Shown here: positions 44,801-53,049 of the stretch, piece by piece | How positions within the stretch are numbered: the stretch's first letter is position 1 | How the letters are laid out: each line of letters opens with the position of its first letter | Source of the DNA: Gemmatimonas groenlandica | Lineage (GTDB): Bacteria; Gemmatimonadota; Gemmatimonadetes; Gemmatimonadales; Gemmatimonadaceae | NCBI RefSeq assembly: GCF_013004105.1 | Contig: NZ_CP053085.1 | Span: 3,968,001 to 4,032,000, forward strand | DNA: 64,000 nt | Direction: 5' to 3' | The notes under the pieces: generated by a model | Seen by the model: only the letters and a program-made list of their open reading frames with translations | What the model was told of the DNA's origin: nothing | Databases searched by the model: none | Translations under genes and position numbers: made by a program

Positions 44801-45082
44801 CCGCTCAACTACCCGATCAAGGTGAACAACCAGATCGCGGCGTTGGCGGGCGTGGTGGGCAGCACCGAAGCGCGTCCCACCAAGCAGTCGGTGGTCGTGT
44901 ACGACACGCTGTCGAAGGAGCTCGAGGTGTATCTCGTGGAGCTCCGCAAGGCGTACAAGGAGCTGCTGCCGCCGATCGACGAGATCCTCAAGAAGCACGG
45001 CCTGCCGGCGATCGAAGTTAAGGCTGGCGACGTGCAGACCCCGCGCCGCATCGGCGCCGAGGAAGAAACGACAGGGATGTAA
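41804..45082 (+). CDS. giant secreted BNR/VPS10-like beta-propeller protein, second copy
   Basis: A 1092-residue exported protein. The GTG at 41804 has GGAG eight bases upstream and starts a signal peptide (MALAAAVFIPSVTAGAQA); the frame is open further upstream through the hairpin, but that part is not protein-like. Asp-box motifs include KTVDGGDTWV, KTTDGGRSWT, RTKDGGKNWT, KSTDGGDTWT, RSDDGGGTWA and HITRNGGVSWT. The overall layout, including SPSNPDV-type linkers and a helical C-terminal region, matches the 8921-12073 protein. A Gly/Ala-rich segment (AGAAGAPAGGRRG) interrupts the part after the propeller. A glycosidase or binding function is possible; nothing proves catalysis. Confidence 0.88.
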   Translation: MKRFSPRMALAAAVFIPSVTAGAQAARPVARATARPAAIAPLAAPFDTGALSAVKWREIGPYRGGRSAAVAGSVARPNEYWMGTVGAGVFKTVDGGDTWVPMSDKYFGGTIGSIGVAPSNPDVVYVGGGEFTIRGNVSHGDGVWKTTDGGRSWTNIGLNDTRQISRVLVHPTNPEVAYVAAQGHAWGPNAERGVFRTKDGGKNWTKVLFRDDSTGAADLAMDPSNPNVLYAGFWQMHRKPWMLVSGGKGSGLFKSTDGGDTWTDITKHKGLPAGLWGNIGITVSGANTQRIYALIEADEGGVFRSDDGGGTWARVNDERKLRQRAWYYSKIYADPKNADIVYASNVQFQVSRDGGKTWSNINAPHGDSHNLWIAGDNGDRMIEANDGGANVSTDGAKTWTAQDFATAQFYHVTTTNHFPYKICGAQQDNSTLCGPSRAAGGITMDMWQDAGGGESGFIAALPNNPDIVFAGSYGGFLTRKDMRTGLARDVNPWPLNPMGHSAIDSKYRMQWTFPIAVSPHDAKTIYVGSNVLFKTTNEGDSYTAISPDLSRNDPRTLGPSGGPITKDQTGVETYGTVFAISESPVTKGVIWAGTDDGTVHITRNGGVSWTNVTPPLLKEREWSRISIIDASHFNAGVAYVAANRFQMDDNEPYLFKTADFGKTWSRIDNSGKANGIPATEFTRVIREDEVRPGLLFAGTERGIYGSLDDGATWFSMRRNMPIVPVHDLAIKEGDLIAATHGRSFYVIDDITLLRQLTASAMAERAHLFTPRAAYRINWGGGFNPGGGNGSPVGANPPNGAIVYYWLKSPANKVTIEFKDSTGRTVRTFSSDTAGAGAAGAPAGGRRGVAADAAPTNKVGMNTFSWNLRESDATTFNGLIMWAGVLTGPLVLPGNYSVRLLVDGAPVSETKLLVKKDPRSDATAADLVAQYKMLMQIRDRTTDANDAVRTVRYVRSQAVSRSKEVGADSAQYAQLVKSLDTKISEMEAQIYQVKNQSGQDPLNYPIKVNNQIAALAGVVGSTEARPTKQSVVVYDTLSKELEVYLVELRKAYKELLPPIDEILKKHGLPAIEVKAGDVQTPRRIGAEEETTGM

Positions 45083-45129
45083 GCCGTCGCGCTCGCGACG
45101 CGTATCGTGACAACACGGCGGGTCGTTGC

Positions 45130-45146
45130 AGGAACCCCCGGTTCCT
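45130..45146. terminator. short GC-rich stem-loop between convergent genes
   Basis: AGGAACC CCC GGTTCCT has perfect 7-bp arms with a 3-base loop. It lies after the BNR gene and touches the MFS gene stop on the other strand. No T-tract follows, so termination is only a possibility. Confidence 0.3.
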
Positions 45147-46389
45147 AGCGGCGGCCCGCCGTACTGCGTACCAACCGCGATATACTCGCGATCCCGAACA
45201 CCGGCCCCAACGACAACACTGCGAACGCCCACTGCCACCCGACACGTGCCGCGAGCGGTGGCACGAGTTGAATCACCACCGCGGTGAGCAGAAAGCCGAG
45301 TGAGGTTTGCAGCGTGAGCGCGGTGCCCACCGCGTGCGGCGGCACGCTCTCGGTGACCAGCACCGAGAACTGCGCGCTGTCGGCGATCACGAAGAAGCCC
45401 CACACCAGGGCGATGGGCACCAGCAGCCAGAGCGAGCGCCCGAACGCGAAACCGATCAGTACCGAGCAGGCGCCGCTGATGGCCATGGCTCGCGTAACAA
45501 GCCAGGCGCGCCCACGACGGTCGGCGACGAGGCCGCCCCAGATGCACCCGGCGCCACCGATCGCGAGAGCGGCGAAGGCGATGGCAGACGCGATCGAGGC
45601 GCCGCGCGCGCCAGCGGTGGGATCATGCGCGGCGATGCTGGCGGCGATGAAGACAGGCAACCACGTCCATGCCGCGTACAACTCGAACATGTGGCCCAGA
45701 TAGCCGCTGGTGGACAGGCGCCACGCCGGCGAACCAACCACATCGCGCACGAGATGCCACGAGAACGGTCGCGCGGGAAACGGATACGGTCCTTCGCGAT
45801 AGCCGAACCATACCAGCAGCGCGGCGATGCAGGCGCCCACCGAGGCGCTGAACACCACCGGCGTGATGCCGGCGCCGGGGATCGCGTGCACGAGATACGG
45901 CAGCGCTTTGCCCACGGTGAGCGCGCCCACGATGGTGCCCACGGCGAGGCCTCGTCGCGCGCGAAACCAGGTGGCGATCATCTTCATGGCCGGTGGATAC
46001 ACGCCGGCGAGCGCGAGCCCGGTCACGAACCGCCACACCAGCGCGCCCGACAAACCATCCGCGGTGAGCAGCATCGTGTTGGCGACCGCGCCGACCATCG
46101 CGCAACGGGCGAACAGCACGCGCGCCGGAACGATATCGGCAATGTTCAGCAGCGCCGAGATCGCAGTGCCGGTCACGAAGCCCAGTTGGACGATGGTGGT
46201 GAGCCACGCCGCCTCGCTGCTGCTCAGTGTCCACTGCGCGCTGTACTGCACCGACACGGCGCTGGCGGCAAACCACAAGGTCATACCCAACAGCTCGGCG
46301 ACGGTGAGAATGCCGAGCATGCGCCAGCGATCCGGATGCGAATCGCCTTCTGGAGAGACGTTTGAGAGATCGCCGGGCGGCGCGTGCAC
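45145..46389 (-). CDS. MFS transporter
   Basis: A 414-residue protein with about 12 transmembrane helices. Features of the major facilitator superfamily include the loop GGLVADRRGRAWLVTRA between central helices and GLALAGVYPPAMKMIATWF near helix 5, with FRARRGLAVGTIVGALTVG. This is similar to the group of nitrate/cyanate-type and phenyl-propionate-type permeases, but the substrate cannot be assigned. It is the last gene of a minus-strand run, 14 bp after the SRPBCC gene. The start at 46389 gives a short hydrophilic N-terminus before helix 1. Confidence 0.88.
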   Translation of the reverse strand: MHAPPGDLSNVSPEGDSHPDRWRMLGILTVAELLGMTLWFAASAVSVQYSAQWTLSSSEAAWLTTIVQLGFVTGTAISALLNIADIVPARVLFARCAMVGAVANTMLLTADGLSGALVWRFVTGLALAGVYPPAMKMIATWFRARRGLAVGTIVGALTVGKALPYLVHAIPGAGITPVVFSASVGACIAALLVWFGYREGPYPFPARPFSWHLVRDVVGSPAWRLSTSGYLGHMFELYAAWTWLPVFIAASIAAHDPTAGARGASIASAIAFAALAIGGAGCIWGGLVADRRGRAWLVTRAMAISGACSVLIGFAFGRSLWLLVPIALVWGFFVIADSAQFSVLVTESVPPHAVGTALTLQTSLGFLLTAVVIQLVPPLAARVGWQWAFAVLSLGPVFGIASISRLVRSTAGRR

Positions 46390-46403
46390 CGGGAGTGCGC
46401 CGG

Positions 46404-46856
46404 CTAGAGACGTTCGACCGACACGCCGAACTCGTTGTAATGCTCCGCCAGCGCACGGAGCGTGCGTTCGGCGTTACCACCGTGTCCACGGAGCGCCGCA
46501 AAGAAACGAATCACGGGATTGCCCACGCGGCCGGACTCGGTAAGCGTGACCACACTGTGCGCGTCATCGCCTTCAACGCGCCATTCCCATCGCAGCTGCG
46601 ATTCCGTGTCGTCGTCGGTCACGTGTAGCGCGATCGTCTGGGCGTCACGGGACTCCTGCCGTTCGATCGTGGTCGGTGACGGGGCCCACTGTTCGTAGGC
46701 GGCGAGGTCGGTGAGCAGCGCGCGCACGTCGTCGGCACGGCGCTGAAGATGCATTCGACGCACCACTCGGTATTCGGCCGGCGTAACCAGGCCACCAACG
46801 ACCAGTGCGATCAGGCTCGCCGCGATCGCGGCCATGATGACGAGAATCCAGTACAT
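46404..46856 (-). CDS. SRPBCC-family protein with N-terminal membrane anchor
   Basis: A 150-residue protein. Residues about 3-23 form a transmembrane helix (ILVIMAAIAASLIALVVGG). The rest fits the SRPBCC (START-like) fold: YRVVRRMHLQRRADDVRALL, then YEQWAPS, LRWEWRVEG and a C-terminal helix. This fold makes a hydrophobic pocket for lipids or aromatic ligands. The anchor points to a role at the membrane face. It lies between the hybrid histidine kinase and MFS genes on the same strand, 12 bp after the kinase gene. Confidence 0.8.
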   Translation of the reverse strand: MYWILVIMAAIAASLIALVVGGLVTPAEYRVVRRMHLQRRADDVRALLTDLAAYEQWAPSPTTIERQESRDAQTIALHVTDDDTESQLRWEWRVEGDDAHSVVTLTESGRVGNPVIRFFAALRGHGGNAERTLRALAEHYNEFGVSVERL

Positions 46857-46868
46857 GGCCGCCGGCGC

Positions 46869-48782
46869 TCAGCTCACGCGCGGCGACTGATCGAGCACCA
46901 CGCGGACGCGCTTGGCGAGTTGGAGCGAGGTGAACGGCTTCTGGAGGAAGGTGCGCTCGTCGAGCGACACGCCTTTCAGCAACACGGCGTCGTCGGTGTA
47001 GCCTGACACGAAGAGTACGCGCAAGCCGGGTCGCATAATCTCGAGCTGTTCGGCCAGCTCGCGACCATTCATGCCGGGCATCACGACGTCGGTAACCAGC
47101 AGGTCAATACGTCCCGGGAAGGCGCGCGAGATCGCAATCGCAGAGTCACCGTCGGCGGCGGCGAGCACGCGATAGCCGCGACGCTCGAGAGCCGCCGTGG
47201 CGACAGCGCGCACACTGTCTTCGTCTTCGGTGAGCAGGACGGTTTCTTGTCCGGTGAGCACCTCGGGCACTTCTTCCTCGACCGTCAGATCGGTGGGAAG
47301 CTCGCCAAGACGGGGCAGCAACAAATGAAACGTGGTGCCGTGTCCGGGGGCGCTGTTCACGCGGATCTCGCCGCCGGCTTGATCGATCATACCGTACGCC
47401 AGCGGCAAGCCGAGTCCCGTGCCCTTGCCGCGCTCCTTCGTCGTGAAAAACGGTTCGAAGATGTGCTCGAGCACGGCATCGGTCATGCCAACGCCGGAGT
47501 CGGCCACGCGGATCACGATCCACTCGCGATGTGCGTCGAGTCCGAAGGTCTGCACTTCCGCCTCGCTGACCCGTGCGGTGGAGACACGCAGTGTTCCACC
47601 CGAGGGCATCGCGTCACGCGCGTTGCTGGCCAAGTTGAGCATGACCTGCTCGAGCTGTGCCGCGTCGATGCGAATGGTGCCGAGGTCACCGCCGAGCGTG
47701 GTGCTGACTTCGATGTGCTCGCCCATGAGCCGGCGGAGCAAACGGTCGAGCCCCATGATGACCGTATTGGGATCGAGCACCGTGGGCTGGACGACCAGTT
47801 TGCGGCTGACGGCGAGGATCTGCTTGGAGAGATCGGTGCCGCGTACGGCAAGTGCGCGGATCTCACTGACGTCGCGCCGCACAGGATCGTCGGCGGACAT
47901 CATGGCGAGGGCGAGATCGCAGTAGCCCAGCATGCCCGTGAGCAAGTTGCTGAAGTCGTGCGAGATACCGCCGGCGAACGTGCCGATGGCTTCCATCTTC
48001 TGCGACTGCCGCAGCTGATCTTCGCTGCGGGCCAGCGCGCGCTCAGCTTCGCGCCGCGCCGTGACATCGATACCCACCGACAGCCAGCTGGCGCGCCCGA
48101 GTCGGCGCGACGACGTGGTGATCACTTCCATTTCGAGCTGACGGCCGGTCGCGGTGCGATGGAGCCACGTGCCGGCGCTTTGCTTGGACTCGGAGAAGGG
48201 CAGTCGGGCGCCGCTGAATCGCGCGTGTTCGGCGGGATCGAGCAGGTCGAGAATGCGCAGCGACAGGAACGCATCGCGATCGTAGCCGTACTTCTCGACT
48301 GCGGCTTCGTTCACGGCCAGCACGAGCATGGTGTCCGCGTCCCACGCCCACATAGGCAGCGGATTGGAATCGAACAAGAAGCGATAGCGACGTTCGCTGT
48401 CGGCCAGCGCGGCATTGCGGCGCTCGACCGTCTCGGCCATCTGGTTGAGGGCCGTCGCGAGCGAACCGATCTCGTCGCTGGACCTGATGCGCGAGCGGTG
48501 TCCGGCCACACCCACCGCCAGCGCATGCGCATCGTCGATGAGCGCCTGCACCGGCCGTGAGATCTTGGTGCCGAAATACACGGCGAGGGCGATCGACACG
48601 ATCAGCGCCCCGCCGAACAGCAACACGCCCCGCCAGCCGCTGTTCGGCATCGGCGTGAGCAGACTGACGAGCAGCGGCGGCGTGGACACGATCAACGCCA
48701 TGCCGAGCAGTCGCGTGCGGAGACCCGTTCCCCGTTGTACTGGTGGAACGTCGTCCTGCTCGGGTGGCGTGCGGTCGGGCAC
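46869..48782 (-). CDS. hybrid sensor histidine kinase (HAMP-PAS-HisKA-HATPase-REC)
   Basis: A 637-residue protein starting with GTG. Two membrane segments at about 27-45 and 50-70 (GVLLFGGALIVSIALAVYFG) are followed by a HAMP domain (ISRPVQALIDDAHALA), a PAS domain around FLFDSNPLPMWAWD, the phospho-acceptor His in GGISHDFSNLL, and an ATPase with VMLNLASNARDAM, DSGVGM and GKGTGLGLPL. A receiver at the end has the phospho-Asp in LLVTDVVMPGM and Lys in FLQKPF. The periplasmic part is almost absent, so sensing is probably by the PAS domain. It lies three bases after the FabI gene. Confidence 0.93.
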   Translation of the reverse strand: MPDRTPPEQDDVPPVQRGTGLRTRLLGMALIVSTPPLLVSLLTPMPNSGWRGVLLFGGALIVSIALAVYFGTKISRPVQALIDDAHALAVGVAGHRSRIRSSDEIGSLATALNQMAETVERRNAALADSERRYRFLFDSNPLPMWAWDADTMLVLAVNEAAVEKYGYDRDAFLSLRILDLLDPAEHARFSGARLPFSESKQSAGTWLHRTATGRQLEMEVITTSSRRLGRASWLSVGIDVTARREAERALARSEDQLRQSQKMEAIGTFAGGISHDFSNLLTGMLGYCDLALAMMSADDPVRRDVSEIRALAVRGTDLSKQILAVSRKLVVQPTVLDPNTVIMGLDRLLRRLMGEHIEVSTTLGGDLGTIRIDAAQLEQVMLNLASNARDAMPSGGTLRVSTARVSEAEVQTFGLDAHREWIVIRVADSGVGMTDAVLEHIFEPFFTTKERGKGTGLGLPLAYGMIDQAGGEIRVNSAPGHGTTFHLLLPRLGELPTDLTVEEEVPEVLTGQETVLLTEDEDSVRAVATAALERRGYRVLAAADGDSAIAISRAFPGRIDLLVTDVVMPGMNGRELAEQLEIMRPGLRVLFVSGYTDDAVLLKGVSLDERTFLQKPFTSLQLAKRVRVVLDQSPRVS

Positions 48783-48785
48783 CTG

Positions 48786-49703
48786 CTACGCGCCGAGCGG
48801 CTCTACGCCCGGTGGCATCGTGACGGCCATCCCCATCGCGTGGTATCCCTTATCGACGTACACCGTGGAGCCGGTGATGCCGCTGGCCAACGCGCTGGAG
48901 AGAAACGCCGCCGTGTTGCCGACTTCTGTGGCGGTGAGTTCTTCGGCGAGCGGTGCGTTCGCGGCGCAGTACTTCACCATCTTGTCGATGATGCCGATGG
49001 CGCTGGCCGCGCGCGACGCAAACGGGCCGGCGCTGATCGTATTGACACGCAAGCCATACTTGCGACCTGCTTCGAACGACAGCACCCGCGTATCGCTCTC
49101 GAGCGCAGCCTTCGCCGATGACATGCCGCCGCCGTAGCCGGGAATGGCGCGTTCACTGGCCATGTACGTGAGCGAGCAGACCGAGCCGCCCGGACGCATG
49201 AGCGGCGCGAGCCGCTGCACCATGGACACGAGCGAATACGCGCTGGCGCTGGACGCCGCGAGGTAGCCGGCGCGACTGACCTCCAGCAGCGGCTTCTTCA
49301 CTTCAGGGCCGTTGGCGAGCGAATGGAAGACAATGTCGAGTGACTGGTCGCCGAAGTCGGCCGCGATGCGCTGGGCGAGTCCGCCGATCGAGAAGTCGCC
49401 GACATCCTTGTAGCGCTTCGAGCTGCGCACGTCGTCCGGCGCATCCTCGAGCGAGTCGTAGATGGCGTCGAGTGGATAGATGCGCTCGAAGGTGAGCAGC
49501 GATCCATCGCGCAGTTTGCGGGATTCATCCATCTTCCCGCGTTCGAGCAGGTTGAGGAAGATGTTGAGCGCAGGCGGCCACGTGGCGACGCAGACAGAGG
49601 CGCCGGCCTCCGCGAAGGCCTTTGCAACGGCGAACCCGAAGCCGCCGTCGTCGGCGACGCCCGCCACGAGGGCGCGCTTGCCGGAAAGATCGATGGGTAG
49701 CAT
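48786..49703 (-). CDS. fabI: enoyl-[acyl-carrier-protein] reductase, FabI-like
   Basis: A 305-residue short-chain reductase. It catalyses the last step of fatty-acid elongation, reducing trans-2-enoyl-ACP with NAD(P)H. The nucleotide-binding segment is [19 protein letters not shown]. The catalytic region is [19 protein letters not shown], with Tyr and Lys separated by seven residues as in the plant and apicomplexan-type ENR, rather than six as in E. coli FabI. A longer insertion ([17 protein letters not shown]) also fits that subfamily. The longer length, about 300 against 260 residues, agrees. It shares a strand with the tsaC-like gene upstream, separated by a 14-bp tandem repeat. Confidence 0.93.
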   Translation of the reverse strand: MLPIDLSGKRALVAGVADDGGFGFAVAKAFAEAGASVCVATWPPALNIFLNLLERGKMDESRKLRDGSLLTFERIYPLDAIYDSLEDAPDDVRSSKRYKDVGDFSIGGLAQRIAADFGDQSLDIVFHSLANGPEVKKPLLEVSRAGYLAASSASAYSLVSMVQRLAPLMRPGGSVCSLTYMASERAIPGYGGGMSSAKAALESDTRVLSFEAGRKYGLRVNTISAGPFASRAASAIGIIDKMVKYCAANAPLAEELTATEVGNTAAFLSSALASGITGSTVYVDKGYHAMGMAVTMPPGVEPLGA

Positions 49704-49718
49704 CTGGGCAAGATAGCA

Positions 49719-49756
49719 GCGAAGCGCGTCTTGCGAAGCGCGTCTTGCGAAGCGCG
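49719..49756. repeat. 14-bp direct tandem repeat, about 2.7 copies
   Basis: The unit GCGAAGCGCGTCTT occurs at 49719-49732 and 49733-49746, then a partial copy (GCGAAGCGCG) at 49747-49756. It lies between the stop of the Sua5-type gene and the start of fabI, upstream of the fabI start. Confidence 0.85.
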
Positions 49757-49757
49757 A

Positions 49758-50798
49758 CTACCGCGCCGCGCGGGTGAGTCGATCGCGGAGGCCGGCCCAG
49801 CGGTCGTCATCGGGCGGACGCTCAATCACGATGAGCGAGGCGCCGGTGGCGTCGGCCGCGTGCAGAGCGGCGTAGAGCGCTCGCGCATAGGCCGCCGGAT
49901 CGTCGGGCATGCGAACGATCGTGTCATCCGGCACCGACAGCGTGGTCGTTCTGAGGAGCGCCGTTACGGTGCCGGTTCCTGCACGTCGGTCGGCGAGCGC
50001 GGCGTCGATCTCCGAACACTGCTCGGCGTCGAAGAGCCAGACATCGGCGCGCGGGGCGTAATGGCGATCGGCCATGCCGGGCGAGCGTTGAGGCGCCGCC
50101 GTCGCCGTCGGCGCGTCGTGCGACACCGTGACGGTCGCCATGCGGACCGCGACGCCCGAGCCACGCAGGGCGAGTTCGAGATCGGCGGCGGAGATCATGC
50201 CAGGCCGTAGCACGACCGCGTCCGGGCCGGTGAGGTCGACCACCGTACTTTCGATGCCCACCGAACTCGGGCCCCCGTCGAGAATGAGGCCCACGCGGTC
50301 GCCGAGCGACGCCTGCACGTGCTGGGCGGTGGTGGGACTGATCTGGGTGAATCGGTTGGCGCTGGGGGCTGCGATGGGCACGCCGGCGGCCCGGAGCAGG
50401 GCCAGCGCCACCGGATGCGCCGGAATCCGTAGAGCGACGGCGTCGAGCCCGGCCGTGGCCACGTCGGGCACCTGAGGGGCCTTGGGCAGCACCATGGTGA
50501 GCGGACCCGGCCAGAACGCGGCGGCCAAGCGGTCGGCGGCTGGCGGCCAGTAGCGGGTGAGCACGCGGGCGGCCGCCACGTCGGGCACGTGGGCGATCAC
50601 CGGGTTCCAGGCGGGACGCCCCTTCGCCGTGTAGATGGCCACCACGGCGTCGGGGTCGAGCGCATTGGCCCCCAAGCCGTACACCGTTTCGGTCGGGAAG
50701 GCGACGAGCCCACCGCGCCGAAGCAGGGCGGCCGCGTGCTCGACGACCACGGGATCCGGGTTGTCGGGGTCAAGCGTGAGAATGGGAGCGCCAGCCAT
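49758..50798 (-). CDS. L-threonylcarbamoyladenylate synthase, Sua5 type
   Basis: A 346-residue protein. The YrdC domain has FPTETVYGLGANA, KGRPAWNPVIAHV, WPGPLTMVLPK and APSANRFTQISPTTAQHV. It makes threonylcarbamoyl-AMP from threonine, bicarbonate and ATP, the first step of t6A modification at position 37 of ANN-decoding tRNAs. The C-terminal Sua5 domain (from about 220: SPGMADRHYAPRADVWLF) distinguishes it from the short TsaC. KxR and SxN motifs of the family are visible. It is the gene upstream of fabI on the same strand. Confidence 0.93.
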   Translation of the reverse strand: MAGAPILTLDPDNPDPVVVEHAAALLRRGGLVAFPTETVYGLGANALDPDAVVAIYTAKGRPAWNPVIAHVPDVAAARVLTRYWPPAADRLAAAFWPGPLTMVLPKAPQVPDVATAGLDAVALRIPAHPVALALLRAAGVPIAAPSANRFTQISPTTAQHVQASLGDRVGLILDGGPSSVGIESTVVDLTGPDAVVLRPGMISAADLELALRGSGVAVRMATVTVSHDAPTATAAPQRSPGMADRHYAPRADVWLFDAEQCSEIDAALADRRAGTGTVTALLRTTTLSVPDDTIVRMPDDPAAYARALYAALHAADATGASLIVIERPPDDDRWAGLRDRLTRAAR

Positions 50799-50815
50799 AC
50801 CGGAATCTAGCGGTG

Positions 50816-50870
50816 TTCAAGGGGTCAGAGTCGTTGAACGCTGGGCGTTCAACGACTCTGACCCCTTGAA
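50816..50870. repeat. perfect REP-like palindrome, 26-bp arms
   Basis: Arms 50816-50841 and 50845-50870 are perfectly complementary with a 3-base loop TGG. The arm contains AAGGGGTCAGAGTCGTTGAA. It lies between the Sua5-type gene start and the SDR gene stop, both on the minus strand. A 24-base match to one arm recurs at 7404-7427. The GGGGTCAGAG core is reminiscent of RAYT-linked REP sequences. Confidence 0.8.
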
Positions 50871-50877
50871 ACGACGC

Positions 50878-51690
50878 CTACTGCCGCGACTCGATCACAC
50901 CGCGGGCAATCCGGTCCACCAGCGCGGGCGACATCAGTTTGAGCAGGCGGCCGATCTTGCCGCGCCAGGTCATCACGAGATCGCGATCGCGCGCCGCCAC
51001 GGCCGCGAGAATGAGGCGACCGCACTCGTCGGTTTCCATCGTTTCGCCCTTCCGGCGCTTGTAGCCGCGATCGCCGAACGGGGTGCCATCGGGGGACAGC
51101 GCCCGCTGATTGATCTCCGAAAACACGAACCCGGGATAGATCATCGTGACGGATACGCCGGTGCCGTCGAGCTCGATACGAAGCGAGTCGAAGAAGCCTG
51201 CCATCGCGTGCTTGGTGGCGGCGTACGCGGTGCGCTTGGGGACGCCGGTGAGCCCGGTGAGACTCGAGATCGCTACGATGCGGCCCTTCGAGCGCTTGAG
51301 ATGCGGCAAGGCATGGGCGGTGCACCACACGCTGCCGAGGTAGTTCACTCGCATCAGCGTGTCGAAAATCGTGAGATCAGTGACGTCTTCGAATAGTCCG
51401 CTCGAGCCCATGCCGGCGTTGTTCACCAGCACGTCGAGCTGTCCGAAGTGTGCGACAGTGCGCTCGACCATCGACGCGCATGACGACTCGACGCCCACGT
51501 CACCATGCACCACCAACGCCTCGGCTCCCAACGCCCGGCAGTCGGCGGCTACGGATTCCAGTCGCGCGACATCACGAGCGGCGAGCGCCACACGGGCGCC
51601 GTCCGCGGCAAACTGTCGTGCCAACTCCGCGCCGATCCCACTCGAGGCGCCGGTGATCAGCACGACCTGCCCGGTGAAGCGACCGCTCAC
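50878..51690 (-). CDS. short-chain dehydrogenase/reductase (SDR family)
   Basis: A 270-residue classical SDR. The cofactor motif is TGASSGIGAELARQFA, the structural motif is NNAGMGSSG, the catalytic Ser is in AISSLTGLTG and the Tyr/Lys are in YAATKHAM. All active-site residues are present. The Arg in AARDVAR after strand 2 suggests NADP(H). The substrate is unknown. The start is GTG, overlapping the stop of the upstream DUF2007-like gene by four bases (GTGA). The coding end lies seven bases from the REP-like palindrome. Confidence 0.92.
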   Translation of the reverse strand: MSGRFTGQVVLITGASSGIGAELARQFAADGARVALAARDVARLESVAADCRALGAEALVVHGDVGVESSCASMVERTVAHFGQLDVLVNNAGMGSSGLFEDVTDLTIFDTLMRVNYLGSVWCTAHALPHLKRSKGRIVAISSLTGLTGVPKRTAYAATKHAMAGFFDSLRIELDGTGVSVTMIYPGFVFSEINQRALSPDGTPFGDRGYKRRKGETMETDECGRLILAAVAARDRDLVMTWRGKIGRLLKLMSPALVDRIARGVIESRQ

Positions 51691-51947
51691 GGATGTCCGG
51701 CCGCGTCGTCCGGGCCGAGCAGGTCATCGATGTAGGGGTCGCCCTCGAAGGGCGCATCGAGAATGCGCAGCGCGTGCGTGGCGTCACCGACCCGCACGGC
51801 GAGACGAACCGGATACACGAGATGCATGGCGGGCAGCATGCCGCCCGCATCGTCGCGCAGCACCACGGCTGGAATGTGATGTGCTTCCAGCACGCTCCGT
51901 GCAACGAGCGCTTCCATCTCGTTCACGTACTCCCGGATGACCTTCAT
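51687..51947 (-). CDS. DUF2007-like small protein
   Basis: An 86-residue protein. The N-terminus MKVIREYVNEMEALVARSVL then EAHHIPAVVL fits the DUF2007 family of putative signal-transducing proteins: a ferredoxin-like fold in which a strand is followed by a helix that selects between conformations. The pattern PVRLAVRVGDATHALRIL also fits. The ATG at 51947 has GGAG five bases upstream; another ATG at 51959 would add four residues. It is coupled to the SDR gene by a GTGA overlap, so the two may act together. Confidence 0.78.
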   Translation of the reverse strand: MKVIREYVNEMEALVARSVLEAHHIPAVVLRDDAGGMLPAMHLVYPVRLAVRVGDATHALRILDAPFEGDPYIDDLLGPDDAAGHP

Positions 51948-52025
51948 GGCGGCTCCCATAGGGCGAACATATCGCACGGGTCGCGCCACCGTGAGGGTAG
52001 CGTGTACACCGACTAGATTTCTGGA

Positions 52026-52613
52026 ATGGCGGCGACCTTCGGCATTTTCGTACTGGCAGAGCTTCCTGGCGAAGCAGGTGCCATGGTGCGAGAGATTCAA
52101 CAGCGTTTCGATCCCAAGCTGGCCCGGCTCACGCCTCCACACGTGACGCTGGTCGGCTCTTCGGGCGTGGGCGCGATGCCCACGGATACCCCGGTCGCGC
52201 GCATTCGGGAGGCGCTGGAACCGATCGCAGCCAGCACGGCACCCATGGAACTCGCGCTGGGGCTGCCGCACCGGTTCATGCAGACGGATATCGTGTCGTT
52301 GCCGTTGGACCACAACGGGCCGCTGCGGGCGCTACACGAACGGATCGCGCGCAGCGGACTGCCGTTCAAGCAGGCGCGGTTCCGTTTCACGCCGCATTGC
52401 ACACTCAGCTTCTATCCCATGCTCACGCCGGCGCGCGAACGCGAGTTGCTGGCCATGCGCGTGAATGCCCCGGCGATCATCGAACGGCTGCAGGTCTATC
52501 TCACACGTGATCCGCAGCCGTCCAAGCTGTTGTTCGAGGTCGCGCTGACCGGCGAGCTTACGGGCAGCGGGTCTCTGGGCGCAGCTTCTGGTAGGTCGAC
52601 ATCGCGTGCTTGA
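52026..52613 (+). CDS. 2H phosphoesterase (2'-5' RNA ligase-like)
   Basis: A 195-residue protein with the two HxT motifs that define the superfamily: PPHVTLVG (residues about 38-45) and TPHCTLSF (about 122-129). Family members hydrolyse 2',3'-cyclic phosphates, including RNA ends and cyclic ADP-ribose products. Ligase activity is a side reaction in bacteria. The last residues (SGSLGAASGRSTSRA) look unstructured and overlap the 3' end of the opposite-strand gene by 56 bp, so the true stop region may differ. It is divergent from the DUF2007-like/SDR pair. Confidence 0.85.
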   Translation: MAATFGIFVLAELPGEAGAMVREIQQRFDPKLARLTPPHVTLVGSSGVGAMPTDTPVARIREALEPIAASTAPMELALGLPHRFMQTDIVSLPLDHNGPLRALHERIARSGLPFKQARFRFTPHCTLSFYPMLTPARERELLAMRVNAPAIIERLQVYLTRDPQPSKLLFEVALTGELTGSGSLGAASGRSTSRA

Positions 52614-53049
52614 GACCCAGTAGGGCCGACGCTTCGAGTTCATACTCGAGCTGCAGGTCGCCGAGTTTCTCGGCATCGTGCTGGGTGAGCTGACGCGAAG
52701 CCTTTTCGGCGATGCTGTGACGACGGAGGTACTCGCGGGCGGCGAGCCACATGGCGTTGGCCGCCTGCCGGATGTCGGCGTCGTCACTGATCGTGACCTT
52801 CGAGCAGGTCTTTTCGAAGTCGCGCACGCACTCGGCGAGCGCTAAATCGATGTTGTCCACCATGGCGTGGGCGGCTCCGAGCTCAGACTTTGCCACCGAC
52901 AATGCGTTCAGGCGGGCGAGTCGCTCATGCTGACGGCAGGTCTCCGACGCGGTACGCGCGAGGGCGTCGCAGCAGTACATCGGCCCCTGCTGCGCAGCGG
53001 TCGGGTCGTCGAGCATCATCGAGGAAGCAGCAGCGCGGGAGGGGGACAT
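52558..53049 (-). CDS. hypothetical protein, 163 aa, mostly helical
   Basis: I do not recognise a family. The protein is rich in Ala, Arg, Leu and Glu with heptad-like spacing (EKASRQLTQHDAEKLGDLQL and HAMVDNIDLALAECVRD), suggesting a helical bundle. It has several Cys (MYCCDALA, TCSKV). The ATG at 53049 was chosen because the residues further upstream look unlike protein; the frame stays open to 53250. It overlaps the 2H phosphoesterase gene by 56 bp tail to tail. It could be a DUF892-like or four-helix-bundle protein, but that is only a guess. Confidence 0.55.
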   Translation of the reverse strand: MSPSRAAASSMMLDDPTAAQQGPMYCCDALARTASETCRQHERLARLNALSVAKSELGAAHAMVDNIDLALAECVRDFEKTCSKVTISDDADIRQAANAMWLAAREYLRRHSIAEKASRQLTQHDAEKLGDLQLEYELEASALLGLKHAMSTYQKLRPETRCP

